Source of the DNA: Aporhodopirellula aestuarii
GTDB lineage: Bacteria > Planctomycetota > Planctomycetia > Pirellulales > Pirellulaceae
Assembly: GCF_023701485.1 (NCBI RefSeq)
Contig: NZ_JAMQBK010000059.1
Span: forward strand, 1 to 64,000
Direction: 5' to 3'
DNA: 64,000 bases
The notes under the pieces were generated by a model. That model did no database searches. It was not told the origin of the DNA and saw only the letters and a list, made by a program, of their open reading frames with translations. Position 1 is the stretch's first letter. Each line of letters opens with the position of its first letter. The position numbers and the translations under genes are program-made. This document shows, piece by piece, positions 9,461-19,687 of this stretch.

Positions 9461-9973
9461 ATGAGCTTTGGTTCCGAAGTGAATACCCCTTACGCGACGA
9501 TGAGGGGTCGAGAATTTCCCGCGATCCGTCAGTTCACCATTTTTCTTGAGAACCGGGTTGGCCAACTCCTCGAAGTCGTTCGCCGATTTGAGGGCACTGG
9601 GATCCGAATCGTTGCCCTGTCGATCAACGACGCCGCCGAATGTGCGTTCGTTCGATTTTTAATCAGCGACGCGGACCGTGGTCGCGAGATCCTTGAACGC
9701 TCCGGGCTCGCGATCATCGAAACCGATCTGATCGGAGTTGAACTCCCCGAAGGCCCGCAACCTTTGTTGCGAGTTTGCACGGCGTTGCTGCAAGCGGAAC
9801 TGAACATCATCCAGGCCTATCCTCTGATCGTTCGCCCCCACGGCAAACCCGCCGTCGCGATCATGGTCGAGGGGATCGACATGGCGATGAAAACGTTGCA
9901 CGAAAAGGGCTTCCGAATCATTACCGAGGCGGACCTCGATGGCGATGACGCCGGAACCGGAGACGGGGTCTAA
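9461..9973 (+). CDS. Tandem ACT-domain protein
   Basis: The 170-aa protein appears to hold two ACT-like regulatory domains. The first, about residues 22-92, begins RQFTIFLENRVGQLLEVV and shows the typical GIRIVALSINDAAECAFVRFLI pattern. The second, about 95-150, includes LLRVCTALLQAELNIIQAYPL. There is no catalytic domain. Such proteins resemble the small subunits that bind amino acids and control biosynthetic enzymes, but no partner gene is adjacent, so the ligand is unknown. The stop codon is one nucleotide before the ferrochelatase ATG, suggesting coupled translation. No signal peptide is visible. Confidence 0.8.
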   Translation: MSFGSEVNTPYATMRGREFPAIRQFTIFLENRVGQLLEVVRRFEGTGIRIVALSINDAAECAFVRFLISDADRGREILERSGLAIIETDLIGVELPEGPQPLLRVCTALLQAELNIIQAYPLIVRPHGKPAVAIMVEGIDMAMKTLHEKGFRIITEADLDGDDAGTGDGV

Positions 9974-9974
9974 G

Positions 9975-11030
9975 ATGTCAGACCTCCCCCCCTATGACTC
10001 CTTTTTGCTCGTCTCGTTCGGCGGCCCCGAAGGGCAAGACGACGTGATGCCGTTTCTGGAAAACGTGCTGCGTGGCAAAAACGTCCCTCGCGAGCGGATG
10101 CTCGAAGTCGCCGAACACTACGCGCACTTCGATGGCGTGAGCCCGATCAACCAGCACAACCGAGAACTGTTAGCCGCCATCAAAACGGAATTCGAGGCCG
10201 CCGGAATTGACCTGCCTGTGTACTGGGGCAATCGCAACTGGACGCCGTATTTTTCCGAAACGCTGCGTCAAATGAAAGCCGACGGTTGCCAGCGTTCACT
10301 CGCGTTCTTCACCAGCATGTTCAGTTGCTACAGCGGCTGCCGCCAATACCGCGAAGACATCGCGGCCGCTCGTGAAGAGGTCGGTGAAGGCGCGCCGATC
10401 GTGGAAAAGGTCCGCATGGGTTTCAACCATCCCGGATTCGTCGCCACGATGGCAGACAACATCGCGAAAGCGGCCTCGTCGATTGGCGTCACTCCGGGAG
10501 AAACCAAAGTGCTGTTCACCGCGCACAGCATCCCGATGAGCATGGCAGACAACTGCGATTACGAAAAACAACTTCGCGAAGCCAGCCGTTTGGTCGCCGC
10601 CGCGTGCGGAGCCACCGACTGGGACCTCGTCTATCAAAGCCGCAGCGGCCCGCCGAACCAACCTTGGCTCGAACCCGATGTGCTCGACGCGATCTCAAAA
10701 CTCGACGATGAGAACAAACTCTCCTCGCTGGTCATTCTGCCGATCGGTTTTGTCAGTGACCACATGGAAGTCCTGTTCGACTTGGACGAAGAAGCTGCGG
10801 CGTTGTGCCAAGAACGCGGCATTCAAATGGCGCGTGCGGCGAGTGCCGGAACGCATCCTGAGTTCGTGTCAATGATTCGCGGGCTCGTCGCCGAACGCCT
10901 CGGCCTCAGCGACGAAAAACCCGCCATCGGCGACCTCGGCCCATGGCACGATGTCTGTCCCGCCGACTGCTGCACCTACACGCCTCGCCGGCCACCTTCC
11001 CCGGTTGGGTCGGGCCGACCGAGTCGTTAA
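9975..11030 (+). CDS. hemH: Ferrochelatase family protein, possibly with an Fe-S site
   Basis: Ferrochelatases insert Fe2+ into proto- or coproporphyrin in the last steps of heme synthesis. The 351-aa product has LLVSFGGPEGQDDVMPFL at the N-terminus, YWGNRNWTPYF, the conserved FTAHSIPM (metal-site His) and LPIGFVSDHMEVLFDLDEEA. Cysteines at about residues 118 and 122 (SCYSGCRQYRED) and a C-terminal CPADCC (328-333) resemble the [2Fe-2S] ligand set of actinobacterial ferrochelatases; the cluster is inference. The ATG follows the ACT gene's stop by one base, with GGAG upstream in that gene. Whether it uses protoporphyrin or coproporphyrin cannot be told from this window. Confidence 0.92.
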   Translation: MSDLPPYDSFLLVSFGGPEGQDDVMPFLENVLRGKNVPRERMLEVAEHYAHFDGVSPINQHNRELLAAIKTEFEAAGIDLPVYWGNRNWTPYFSETLRQMKADGCQRSLAFFTSMFSCYSGCRQYREDIAAAREEVGEGAPIVEKVRMGFNHPGFVATMADNIAKAASSIGVTPGETKVLFTAHSIPMSMADNCDYEKQLREASRLVAAACGATDWDLVYQSRSGPPNQPWLEPDVLDAISKLDDENKLSSLVILPIGFVSDHMEVLFDLDEEAAALCQERGIQMARAASAGTHPEFVSMIRGLVAERLGLSDEKPAIGDLGPWHDVCPADCCTYTPRRPPSPVGSGRPSR

Positions 11031-11108
11031 AGTTTGGGCCCGGCGACCGCAGGTGACACTCGCGCCCGACCGCACTTCCCCACACTCCCCCCACCGATAC
11101 CAAAAATC

Positions 11109-11420
11109 ATGCCCCGACTCGCTCATCAAGTTTTCTTTAAACTCAAAAAACGCGACGAAGCATCCGTCACGAAACTACTCGACGCCTGCGAAGAATACTT
11201 GACGGGCCACGAAGGTATTTTGGACTTCGCCATCGGGCAACGAGAGCCGCGATACGACCGCCCGGTCAACGCAGACTACGACGTCGCCTTGCACGTCGTG
11301 TTTGTCGATCAGGCCTCGCATGACAAATATCAAGTCGCTGAGCGGCACCTGAAATTCATCGAACAGCAAAAAGACAACTGGGACTCGGTCCAAGTTTTCG
11401 ATACGAACCTTCGAGATTGA
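11109..11420 (+). CDS. Dabb-domain (stress-responsive A/B barrel) protein
   Basis: The 103-aa protein fits the dimeric alpha/beta barrel (Dabb) family. It opens LAHQVFFKLKKRDEAS with the characteristic His near the N-terminus, continues with a helical KLLDACEEYLTGHEGI segment, the acidic central strands DYDVALHVVFVD and the C-terminal HLKFIEQQKDNWDSVQVFD. Family members are small cytoplasmic proteins linked to stress or ring chemistry, but no reaction can be assigned here. I use the ATG at 11109, since the frame upstream is Pro/Arg-rich and unlike the family. It lies between hemH and the peroxiredoxin gene, all on the plus strand. Confidence 0.82.
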   Translation: MPRLAHQVFFKLKKRDEASVTKLLDACEEYLTGHEGILDFAIGQREPRYDRPVNADYDVALHVVFVDQASHDKYQVAERHLKFIEQQKDNWDSVQVFDTNLRD

Positions 11421-11490
11421 TCGCCTCACGGCAGACGAACTCGTCCGTTACAAAACCATCCCTTCAAGAGACTTTACAAAGAGATAGACA

Positions 11491-12090
11491 ATGAGCGTTT
11501 TGGTCACTCAACAAGCCCCTGATTTCACCGCCACCGCCGTCATGCCCGACGGCACATTCAAAGACGACTTCTCGCTCAGCGATTACAAGGGCAAGTACGT
11601 CTTGCTGTTCTTCTGGCCGTTGGACTTCACGTTCGTTTGCCCGACCGAAATCATCGCTTTCAGCGACCGCGCCAAGGAATTCGAAGCCCTCGGCGTGAAC
11701 ATCATCGGTGTTTCGGTAGACAGCCATTTCTCGCACTTGGCATGGACCAACACCCCGCGCAACCAAGGCGGTATCGGCAAAACCGAATACCCGCTCGTCG
11801 CCGACCTGAACAAACAAATCTCGCGTGACTACGACGTGCTGCTCGACGGTGGCGTTGCATTGCGTGGGTTGTTCCTGATCGATAAGAACGGCGTCGTGCG
11901 TCATCAAGTCGTCAACGACTTGCCACTCGGCCGCAGCGTTGACGAAGCACTCCGGATGGTGAAGGCACTTCAGTTCTTCGAAACCAACGGCGAAGTTTGC
12001 CCTGCAAACTGGCAAGAAGGTTCGCGCACCATCAAGGCTGACGTCGACGGCAGCAAAGAGTTCTTCGGCGCCGAATACTCGGCCAGCTAG
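11491..12090 (+). CDS. Typical 2-Cys peroxiredoxin
   Basis: The 199-aa enzyme reduces hydrogen peroxide, organic peroxides or peroxynitrite. The peroxidatic cysteine sits in DFTFVCPTE (about residue 51) and the resolving cysteine in GEVCPANW (about residue 170), which is the Prx1/AhpC arrangement. The segment [22 protein letters not shown] and the [13 protein letters not shown] strand are also typical. A site AAAGAGATAG precedes the ATG by 3-4 nt. No AhpF reductase is nearby, so it probably draws electrons from thioredoxin encoded elsewhere. The ATPase gene starts 5 nt after its stop, suggesting co-transcription. Confidence 0.95.
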   Translation: MSVLVTQQAPDFTATAVMPDGTFKDDFSLSDYKGKYVLLFFWPLDFTFVCPTEIIAFSDRAKEFEALGVNIIGVSVDSHFSHLAWTNTPRNQGGIGKTEYPLVADLNKQISRDYDVLLDGGVALRGLFLIDKNGVVRHQVVNDLPLGRSVDEALRMVKALQFFETNGEVCPANWQEGSRTIKADVDGSKEFFGAEYSAS

Positions 12091-12095
12091 ACTTG

Positions 12096-12977
12096 ATGAC
12101 AGATCGATTGAAAACAGGCATCCCCGCGCTCGACGACATGTTGGGCGGGGGACTGCTGCCTGGAAAACTCGCCGTCGTGCTCGGCGCCACGGGCATCGGC
12201 AAAACCCAACTCGGAATTAGCTTCGCCAATCAGGGTGCTGCGCAGGAAGGCGAACGCGGGATCTTTTTCGATCTGACTTCTCGAGGCGACTCCCAAAATC
12301 ACCGCGACTACGCCCAGCGACTCTTTGACTGGGACCTCAACCCGGCGGACGCCACCCAACGCCTTGCCGCCGAACACGTTTGGGACCGCAGCCTCGCTCG
12401 CCGCGATGCGATGCATCTCTTTGAGGATGCCGGACGACGCGTCACGTCAGCAGACATGGACGCCGATGAATGGCGTCTTTGGAAGAGCGAACAGATCAAA
12501 AAACTTGATCAGGCGATCGCCTTTTTCTACGGCAACTTCATTCATGGTGTCCGCCGCGCGGTCATCGACGGCATCGAACCGGTCGACCGGGCCGCGGAGT
12601 CGATCCAGTTCGAACTGTTTGAATACGTTTATCAGCAGATCATTCGTAAGGAATACGACTGGCTCGCACGTGACTTGTTTCGTGTTCATTATCGCGAGAA
12701 TGCCGAGCGGGTCGCCGCCCAGGCGTACGATCACGAATCGATCGGCGGGTTGCTGCTCGCCACGAGCCACGAGGTCATGCTCGACGACCTGATCACGCGA
12801 CGGATCGAGAGCGGCGACCTGCTATCCAATGCCAACACGATTATCCTGATGGGCAAAATCCGCGATGGCAATCGAATGGGCCGCGCAATCTACATTTCCA
12901 AACATCGGGGAAGTGCCTGCGACGAGTCCATCGTCCCGTACGTGATTGAGGAAAACGGACTCCGGTTGACGCCCTAA
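12096..12977 (+). CDS. KaiC/RecA-superfamily ATPase, unknown role
   Basis: The 293-aa protein begins like KaiC/RadA ATPases: [34 protein letters not shown], with Walker A GATGIGKT at about residues 30-37. A hydrophobic strand ending in [13 protein letters not shown] is the likely Walker B. The region after Walker A (residues 70-150) is rich in charged helices and unlike KaiC. The C-terminal part has [25 protein letters not shown], similar to the strand and arginine/lysine pattern of RecA-fold cores. Only one ATPase domain is present. The gene follows the peroxiredoxin by 5 nt. A TTG directly before the ATG is an alternative start. The role is unknown. Confidence 0.78.
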   Translation: MTDRLKTGIPALDDMLGGGLLPGKLAVVLGATGIGKTQLGISFANQGAAQEGERGIFFDLTSRGDSQNHRDYAQRLFDWDLNPADATQRLAAEHVWDRSLARRDAMHLFEDAGRRVTSADMDADEWRLWKSEQIKKLDQAIAFFYGNFIHGVRRAVIDGIEPVDRAAESIQFELFEYVYQQIIRKEYDWLARDLFRVHYRENAERVAAQAYDHESIGGLLLATSHEVMLDDLITRRIESGDLLSNANTIILMGKIRDGNRMGRAIYISKHRGSACDESIVPYVIEENGLRLTP

Positions 12978-13061
12978 CTCCTCCCGAGGGCCCACTGCCG
13001 TTATGATCAACTAATAACGCGGCAGAGTGCCCCCCGTCCTATTGACCGAGTTCACGTACCC

Positions 13062-13745
13062 ATGTGGCAGATCCAAAACACGATCGCAGATCCAACGCCC
13101 CCAAGCCAACCGAAATTGATCGGAATTTGGCCAGCCGAGGGCACCAACTGGACGTGTCACGCCCTTGGCGGCGACTCGGGCATCTCGCTCGGCGACGTGG
13201 ATCATTCGCTGCACCTCAGGGTCGCGAATGTCGGCCCTGATGCACTTCCGAGTGCGGGCGAACAGTACGTTTGCGGCGATTCGTGGAAGATTGATTACCC
13301 TCAGGAATCGGGGAAATACTGCCTCCGCCTCTCGATCCGGGTCGTACACGCCACGGCAACTCGGATCATTTGGGAACCGACTTTTTCAATCCAAACATCG
13401 CTTCTGGACACGGATCCTTCGCTCGAACTGACCGCTGTTGGTTGCACCGCCAATCTCCTCGCCGCAGACCTGCCGCCTGACGTTTCCGCCTCGGTCGCCC
13501 GCCCCAGCGACGATTCAGGCCAACTCATCGTCTTGCTCGGCCCCCACGATGCCCCATTCACGAAAGACCGCTCGAGCGGCAACCGGCTCGACCTGCGAAT
13601 TTTCGGCGAGTTTCTTGAAAAGGGCGTCATTCGCAAAGCACGCCCTTGGGTCATCCTCGATCGTAGCGAAGCGGGCGTGTCCGCAGAAGATTTGAGCCAA
13701 TATGGCGAGGAACTCTGCAACACGCCGTTGCCATTAACCGCCTGA
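13062..13745 (+). CDS. Hypothetical protein, no recognised domain
   Basis: The 227-aa protein has no signal peptide or membrane segment. It starts [16 protein letters not shown] and contains a compact region with [25 protein letters not shown], and later [21 protein letters not shown], which looks beta-rich. Near the end [19 protein letters not shown] is a plausible domain end. I do not recognise the family. Codon use matches neighbouring genes, and the length and clean start support a real gene. It stands between the KaiC-like ATPase and yidC genes on the same strand. Confidence 0.65.
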   Translation: MWQIQNTIADPTPPSQPKLIGIWPAEGTNWTCHALGGDSGISLGDVDHSLHLRVANVGPDALPSAGEQYVCGDSWKIDYPQESGKYCLRLSIRVVHATATRIIWEPTFSIQTSLLDTDPSLELTAVGCTANLLAADLPPDVSASVARPSDDSGQLIVLLGPHDAPFTKDRSSGNRLDLRIFGEFLEKGVIRKARPWVILDRSEAGVSAEDLSQYGEELCNTPLPLTA

Positions 13746-13842
13746 TTCGCAGCAATCTTCGGTTCTTCTGCCGGTTTGCCTTTTCAAAAATCTCCCCAGC
13801 GGCAAGAATGCGGGTTTCGCCAACAGTGCCTCCAGGGGCCGA

Positions 13843-16380
13843 TTGGCGCCCACCGTCCGCCCATCTCGATCGGCCAATAATTTCGTGGATCGTCGCTTTT
13901 CTTCATTCCTACTCGCCTCCACCGCGTTTTTCCTTATCTACATGTCGTTGCGGACAATGTTTGTCCCTCCGCAGCCGATTGCACTTCCGCCTGAGCCGGA
14001 TGCGGTAGCCGAGGTCGAACCCGCGGAAATCGACATCGCTTCCTCGGATGCCATCGAGACCGCTTCGGACGGCGAAGACACCGACGAACCGATCACCCGC
14101 CCCGAGTCTCCGCAGTGGCGGACGCTCGGATCGATGGACCCGGCCAGCGGCCACCTGATGCTCGTCACGCTTAACAGCCGGGGCGCGGGTATCGAACGCA
14201 TCGAAGTCACCGAACGCAAGAAAAATGGACGTCTGAAATACCGACGCGTGGACGTCCGCAGCGGATACATGGGCTATCTCGCGGCTGACGCGACGGCGAC
14301 CACCGACGGCGTCGTCGTGAATGTCGTCGGCCCAGGAACGCCCATCGACAACGCCGTTTCAAAAGCCGCGAACGTCCCAAACGGTTTGAAACCCGGCGAC
14401 AAAATCGTAGCGATCAACGGAGTCACGGTCAGCAACATTGTGATGCTGGAGAACTGGCTCGACGGAACCAAGCCTGACGACCTGGTCACGCTCGACGTGA
14501 TTCGCGGACAAGGCTCGATCGTTCAGTTTGACGTCACGCTCACCGAACACCCGCTCGACCTCGTTCGCTTGGCCGATACCGCAGGCGATGACCAAATCGC
14601 TGGCAACCTGTCGCGTCTGTCATCGTTGCTCACCGTCAGCAAGGTAGGCCGACGTGAGATCGCTCCCGGCGAACGAACAATCGCTTCCTTAACCGACCCC
14701 ACCCGGCTGATTTGGAACATTAACGAAGAAGGCGAGAACGCCGCCGATTCGGGCAAAGCCCAAACGCTGTCGTTTGAAGTCCAACTCAGCGAAAAAGAAA
14801 TGCAAGCCGTCGGTGGCCATGCGATCGGACTGCAACGTTCTTACACGTTAACGCCGGGCAGTTTCGTACTCGACATGGATGTCCAAATCGACAACCGCGC
14901 CGAGGAGGCGCAAGAGCTCGCCTACCGACTCGAAGGCATCAACGGCGTGACCCTCGAGGGCTGGTGGTACAGCAACAAGATCAGCCCGAACTGGGGTGGC
15001 TCGGCGGCTCGCGATCTCGTTTACCAAACCACAGCTGAGGGTCATGAACTCGTTTCGGGTTACGGGCTTCTCAAACGGGCACGTAACGAAACGACCCCCG
15101 ACGATCAGAACCTGTTTGCCCCCGACTCACAGGCTCCCGAACGCGATCTGTCTTATATCGGCATCGACGCGCAGTATTTCACAGTCGCTTACTTGCCCCA
15201 AGAAGGCAAAGAAACGCTCAACACGTACCGCCGCGCGATCGCATCTTTGGCGGCTGACCCCGACGCGATCCCCAAAAACAAAGAACGTGCCGTCAATACG
15301 ACGTTCTATCTCGATAGCGCCGTCGTCGAGGTCCCAGCAGGCTCAAGTCTGAAACAGAGCCTGCGTTTGTTCGCCGGCCCCAAACAACCCGATCTGTTCG
15401 CACATTACGGCCTTGAAGACTGCATCTACTACGGTTGGTTCTCCTGGCCAGCCAAACTGCTCGGAAGGCTACTCCACGTGCTTTCCGGTGTCGGCAATTA
15501 CGCGCTCGCAATTTTCTTGCTGACCGTGATCGTCCGCGGAGCCATGTTCCCGTTGTCTCGTAAAGCTGCCGTCAATGCACAGCGAATGCAAGAGCTCGCA
15601 CCAGAGCTCAAGAAGATTTCGGAGCAGTACAAAGACGACATGGAGGGCCGGGTTCGCGCCCAACGAGAACTGCAACAGCGAGTCGGCTTTAACCCGATGT
15701 CAGGTTGCCTTCCGATGTTCTTGCAATTGCCGATCTTCATCGGGCTCTACCGCACCCTGTCGGTCGACATCGAACTTCGACAAGCCGCGTTCGCGTCCTG
15801 GACCACATGGGCATCCAACCTCGCCGCCCCCGACATGTTGTATTACTGGGGCGACTGGATGTGGGACTACATGGCCGGCCGGGGCACCGGTTGGCTCGGC
15901 CCGTACTTCAACATCCTGCCCGTCATCGTGATGGGATTGTTCTTGGCGCAACAAAAACTGTTCATGCCGCCTGCGACTGACGAACAGACCGCGATGACGC
16001 AAAAGATGATGAGCTACATGACGCTTATCATGGGTCTGTTCTTCTTCCGAGTCCCCGCTGGCCTGTGCATCTACTTCATCACGAGCAGTATCTGGGGCAT
16101 CGGAGAGCGAATCCTGGTCAAGAAAACACTGCCCAAGTCGCCACACTTCGACAAAGCCGTCCTGGAAGGGAAGGTCAACCATCGCGGCGGCGGTGGAGGC
16201 GACGGAAAAGGCCCCGGTGGTGAGTTGGTCACACCCAAAAAACCGGTCAACTCGCCGACCGGCAGTGGCGGCGGAGAATCGTGGGCGGATCGCCTGCGGC
16301 AACGGATGAATCCGGAAGAGCCTGCCGCACCACTGCCCCGAGACCGAAAACGGCCCAAGCCTAACAAAAAACGCAATTAG
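13843..16380 (+). CDS. yidC: YidC membrane insertase with a PDZ-like segment
   Basis: YidC inserts and folds inner-membrane proteins with or after Sec. The 845-aa product has an N-terminal membrane anchor (residues 20-40) and a large periplasmic region. The insertase core (about 525-770) has [11 protein letters not shown], then [15 protein letters not shown] with the conserved arginine, the [21 protein letters not shown] signature and [12 protein letters not shown]. The tail is Gly- and Lys-rich (residues 780-845). Residues about 155-235 look like a PDZ domain ([18 protein letters not shown]), which standard YidC proteins lack. The start is a TTG with AGGGG just before it; a GTG at 13885 is possible, and no ATG precedes the anchor. 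Confidence 0.95.
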   Translation: MAPTVRPSRSANNFVDRRFSSFLLASTAFFLIYMSLRTMFVPPQPIALPPEPDAVAEVEPAEIDIASSDAIETASDGEDTDEPITRPESPQWRTLGSMDPASGHLMLVTLNSRGAGIERIEVTERKKNGRLKYRRVDVRSGYMGYLAADATATTDGVVVNVVGPGTPIDNAVSKAANVPNGLKPGDKIVAINGVTVSNIVMLENWLDGTKPDDLVTLDVIRGQGSIVQFDVTLTEHPLDLVRLADTAGDDQIAGNLSRLSSLLTVSKVGRREIAPGERTIASLTDPTRLIWNINEEGENAADSGKAQTLSFEVQLSEKEMQAVGGHAIGLQRSYTLTPGSFVLDMDVQIDNRAEEAQELAYRLEGINGVTLEGWWYSNKISPNWGGSAARDLVYQTTAEGHELVSGYGLLKRARNETTPDDQNLFAPDSQAPERDLSYIGIDAQYFTVAYLPQEGKETLNTYRRAIASLAADPDAIPKNKERAVNTTFYLDSAVVEVPAGSSLKQSLRLFAGPKQPDLFAHYGLEDCIYYGWFSWPAKLLGRLLHVLSGVGNYALAIFLLTVIVRGAMFPLSRKAAVNAQRMQELAPELKKISEQYKDDMEGRVRAQRELQQRVGFNPMSGCLPMFLQLPIFIGLYRTLSVDIELRQAAFASWTTWASNLAAPDMLYYWGDWMWDYMAGRGTGWLGPYFNILPVIVMGLFLAQQKLFMPPATDEQTAMTQKMMSYMTLIMGLFFFRVPAGLCIYFITSSIWGIGERILVKKTLPKSPHFDKAVLEGKVNHRGGGGGDGKGPGGELVTPKKPVNSPTGSGGGESWADRLRQRMNPEEPAAPLPRDRKRPKPNKKRN

Positions 16381-16605
16381 TCGTTCCGCTCGCCGTTTCA
16401 CTGAGACGCTTCACTGCGGCGAGTGCCGGAACCATTGCCGGCGGGCGAACCTTCACCGGGCCGCCCGCCACTCTTGCACTGCGAACGGCCCGTCACGGTT
16501 GTTTCTCACCCTCAATCATGCAGCCCGTTGCGGTTTATACGCCAGCGTTTATCTTACGCGTCGGCAATTCCAGTTCCTTTTCACATCGCCTTTGGTTCCC
16601 CTCCT

Positions 16606-18384
16606 GTGCTCCGTACCCACACCTGCGGCCAACTCCGTAAATCCGACGTCGGTTCACCTGTCACCCTCTGTGGCTGGGTCGAAAACAAACGCGACCACGG
16701 CGGTGCGGTATTCATCGACCTGCGAGACCGCTACGGACTGACACAAGTCGTCGTGGGACCGCCCGAAGCGAGCGCGGAACTGATCGACGCCGCCGGACAC
16801 GTACCTAACGAGAGCGTGGTGCTGATCCGTGGCCTCGTTGCCGATCGTCTCGAAGGCAAGACGAACACCAAACTCGCGACCGGCGAAATCGAAGTCCGCA
16901 GCGAGCATTTCGAAATCCTCTCCGCCGCCCAAACGCCACCGTTCACCCCCGGCCAATCCGATCTGCCCGGTGAAGACCTGCGTTTGAAGTACCGTTATCT
17001 CGATTTGCGTCGGAAAGAAATGCAGCAAGCATTGATCCGCCGCAGCCAAATCATCAAATGCATGCGAGATTACTTCGCCGAACACGACTTCATTGACGTC
17101 GAAACCCCGATCCTGGGACGCAGCACGCCCGAGGGAGCTCGCGATTACCTCGTGCCCAGCCGCGTGCACCCGGGTCATTTTTACGCCCTCCCGCAATCGC
17201 CTCAGCTCTACAAACAGATCCTGATGGTCGCCGGCTTTGATCGTTACGTGCAAGTCGCGAAGTGCTTCCGTGACGAAGACCTGCGAGCGGACCGCCAACC
17301 TGAATTCACGCAGCTTGACCTCGAGATGTCGTTCATTGACGCCGACGACATCATGGCGTTGATCGATGGACTCGTCGCCCGAACCGCCAAACAGGTGCTC
17401 GGCAAAGACATCAAATTACCGTTGCCGCGGATGACATACGCCGAAGCCATGCGACGCTTCGGTAGCGATGCACCCGACTTGCGATTCGGTCTCGAAATCG
17501 TTGACGTGACGCCCGTCGCGGCAAAAACCGAATTCCGCGTTTTCCGGGGAACCGCAGACGCCGGAAACTTTGTTCGCGGGATCCGCGTTCCCGGTGCAGC
17601 CACGCAGTATTCCCGACGCCAAATTGACGAACTGACCGCCTACGTTCAACAAGATTTCGGTGCCAAAGGCCTCGCGTGGTTCCGTGTCGAAGACGACAAA
17701 ACCCTGTGGAGTCCGATCGCCAAGAATTTCGAACCGGAACATCTCGAGGAAATCCGGGAACTGCTCGGCGGTGAGCCCGGCGACCTGCTGATGTTCCTTG
17801 CCGATACTTGGGAAGTCACGTGCAAAGGCCTCTCAGGTCTTCGCAAACGCCTCGCAGTGGAGATGAAGCTCTACTCGCCCGGCGAACTCAACTGCAGTTG
17901 GGTGACCGAGTTCCCGATGTTCGAACGCGACGAAGAGAGCGGCCGTTATGTCGCGATGCACCACCCGTTCACCGCACCGCTCGCCGAAGACCTGCCATAC
18001 TTGGTTGATTCACCTGAAAAATGTCGTGCTCAAGCCTATGACTTGGTCATCAACGGAAGTGAAGCGGGTGGTGGCACGATTCGAATTCACGACAGCAAAG
18101 TGCAATCGCAAGTCTTCGAACTTCTCGGCATGGACGAAGCCACCGCAAAAGACCGATTCGGCTTCCTGCTCGACGCACTGCGTTTCGGTGCCCCACCGCA
18201 CGGCGGGATCGCCCTCGGGGTCGACCGCTGGGTCATGCTGTTCGCCGGCTTGGAGAACATCCGCGAAGTCATCGCGTTCCCCAAAACACAGAGAGCTGCC
18301 GACCTGATGACACAAGCTCCTGGTGCCGTCGACGCAGACCAACTCAATGAATTGCAACTGCGAACGGTTTCGGTAAAGACCTAA
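16606..18384 (+). CDS. aspS: Aspartate--tRNA ligase
   Basis: AspRS charges tRNA-Asp (or Asp and Asn in non-discriminating forms). The 592-aa length matches bacterial enzymes. Visible are the N-terminal anticodon-binding OB fold (GWVENKRDHGGAVFIDLRDRYG), class II motif 2 region FRDEDLRADRQPEFTQLD, the bacterial insertion domain (residues about 290-420, ending FLADTWEVTCKGLSGLR) and motif 3 GGIALGVDRWVMLFAG. I start at a GTG at 16606 because homology begins at VLRTHTCGQLR; the longer upstream frame is unlike any synthetase. A terminator follows at 18437. Confidence 0.96.
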   Translation: MLRTHTCGQLRKSDVGSPVTLCGWVENKRDHGGAVFIDLRDRYGLTQVVVGPPEASAELIDAAGHVPNESVVLIRGLVADRLEGKTNTKLATGEIEVRSEHFEILSAAQTPPFTPGQSDLPGEDLRLKYRYLDLRRKEMQQALIRRSQIIKCMRDYFAEHDFIDVETPILGRSTPEGARDYLVPSRVHPGHFYALPQSPQLYKQILMVAGFDRYVQVAKCFRDEDLRADRQPEFTQLDLEMSFIDADDIMALIDGLVARTAKQVLGKDIKLPLPRMTYAEAMRRFGSDAPDLRFGLEIVDVTPVAAKTEFRVFRGTADAGNFVRGIRVPGAATQYSRRQIDELTAYVQQDFGAKGLAWFRVEDDKTLWSPIAKNFEPEHLEEIRELLGGEPGDLLMFLADTWEVTCKGLSGLRKRLAVEMKLYSPGELNCSWVTEFPMFERDEESGRYVAMHHPFTAPLAEDLPYLVDSPEKCRAQAYDLVINGSEAGGGTIRIHDSKVQSQVFELLGMDEATAKDRFGFLLDALRFGAPPHGGIALGVDRWVMLFAGLENIREVIAFPKTQRAADLMTQAPGAVDADQLNELQLRTVSVKT

Positions 18385-18436
18385 ACGTGTCCTGACCGAG
18401 CCAGCACCTTGCGATCAACGGATTGCAAATACCGAC

Positions 18437-18464
18437 AAGCCGGGCGACTTCCCCGGCTTTTTTT
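18437..18464 (+). terminator. Rho-independent terminator after aspS
   Basis: Stem AAGCCGGG / CCCCGGCTT (with one extra C) closes a 6-nt loop and runs into seven T, about 50 nt after the aspS stop. Confidence 0.88.
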
Positions 18465-18533
18465 CTGCGCTGCAGCGGACGTGCTCGATTCATTCCAGAG
18501 TACTGAAACGTTAACGGCAGCGTCGGAAGCAGC

Positions 18534-19553
18534 TCATTTTTTCAAACGCAGCGTCTCGGTCGTGTTGAGCTCAGGACCTCCGCCCCGGCCGCCACTGCCC
18601 GCACACGTATACAGTGCTCCGTCCCAGTAAACGATTCCTGTCCCGTGTCGCCCCACTGAAAACGTCGACATGGTTTCCCACTGCATCGACTCTGGATCAA
18701 ACGACTCGATTTCAGAATACGCCTGCTTCTGCGTGCTGCTTTCACCGCCCGCGATCAAGAGCTTCCCTTCAAGCGACATCGCAAAACATCCCGCCCGAGG
18801 AGTTGGCAAATTGCCCTCCTCAGGGAGCGTTGACCAAGTCCCCGTCGAAATGTCAAAAACATCGACTTCGGGGATCGTCAACGAAAACACCTCTTTGCTG
18901 ATCCCGGATGTTTTACGACCGCCCGCGGCGTACAGCTTTCCATCGACCACAGCGGCTTGAAAGTGATCCCGAACGCGTGGCGCATCCGGCAACTGCTGCC
19001 ACTGTTTGGTCGCGAGATCAAACCGATCCAACCAATTCACCCAGCCATCCCAGTGGCCATTGCGAATCCCACACACCAAATACAAGCCACCATCGTGAAT
19101 GACCGCACCCGCGCCTCCGCGTCGACGGTCCGTGGGGATGTCGCTGCCCCATGACCACTCGTCGGTCCTCGGATCATAGATCAGAATCCGATCAATCGGA
19201 GTCTCATGCGGGTACCGTCCCGTCATCGCGCCGGCGAGCCAGATGCGATGCTCCCACACCACCGGTTGAAAGTGATGGATTTCGATCGGAGGCTTCGCAC
19301 CCTGCGTCCATGTATTGGTTTCCGGGTCAAAGATATCGACCGGGTTGAGACGCCGCCCGCCTAACAGATAAAAGCGACCTCCGCACTCCACGAAAGCGGC
19401 TTCATGCCGGGCGGTTGGTAAGCCTTCGGTGATCAACGGTTGCCATCGACGAGGCGTTTGCTCGTCGTCCGCATTGGCCATCCCCCACAACCCGAACATT
19501 GAAACCATCGAGACGACGACAACACACCAGCCCGCCGGGCAGCTCACTCTCAT
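18534..19553 (-). CDS. Exported kelch-repeat protein
   Basis: The 339-aa protein starts with a hydrophobic signal (residues 8-28, ending MANA|DDE), so it is probably exported. The rest is made of kelch blades of about 48 residues with the GG/Y/W signature: GGRFYLLGGRRLNPV, GGLYLVCGIRNG, DGKLYAAGGRKTSG, EGKLLIAGGESST and DGALYTCAGSGGRGGG. This predicts a beta-propeller, used elsewhere for protein or sugar binding, or in oxidases; no active site is visible. I use the ATG at 19553 rather than the GTG four codons upstream. It converges with aspS. Confidence 0.88.
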   Translation of the reverse strand: MRVSCPAGWCVVVVSMVSMFGLWGMANADDEQTPRRWQPLITEGLPTARHEAAFVECGGRFYLLGGRRLNPVDIFDPETNTWTQGAKPPIEIHHFQPVVWEHRIWLAGAMTGRYPHETPIDRILIYDPRTDEWSWGSDIPTDRRRGGAGAVIHDGGLYLVCGIRNGHWDGWVNWLDRFDLATKQWQQLPDAPRVRDHFQAAVVDGKLYAAGGRKTSGISKEVFSLTIPEVDVFDISTGTWSTLPEEGNLPTPRAGCFAMSLEGKLLIAGGESSTQKQAYSEIESFDPESMQWETMSTFSVGRHGTGIVYWDGALYTCAGSGGRGGGPELNTTETLRLKK

Positions 19554-19687
19554 GCTAGCTCTCACTCAAAGAAAATCGAAACGGTGATCCATCATCTGGA
19601 TCGATGATGATAGACCAAACACACGCGTCCGATTGAAAAACATGGCGACGACAGCAGATGCTTTTGCTCAGTCGCTTGTGCCGCCAA

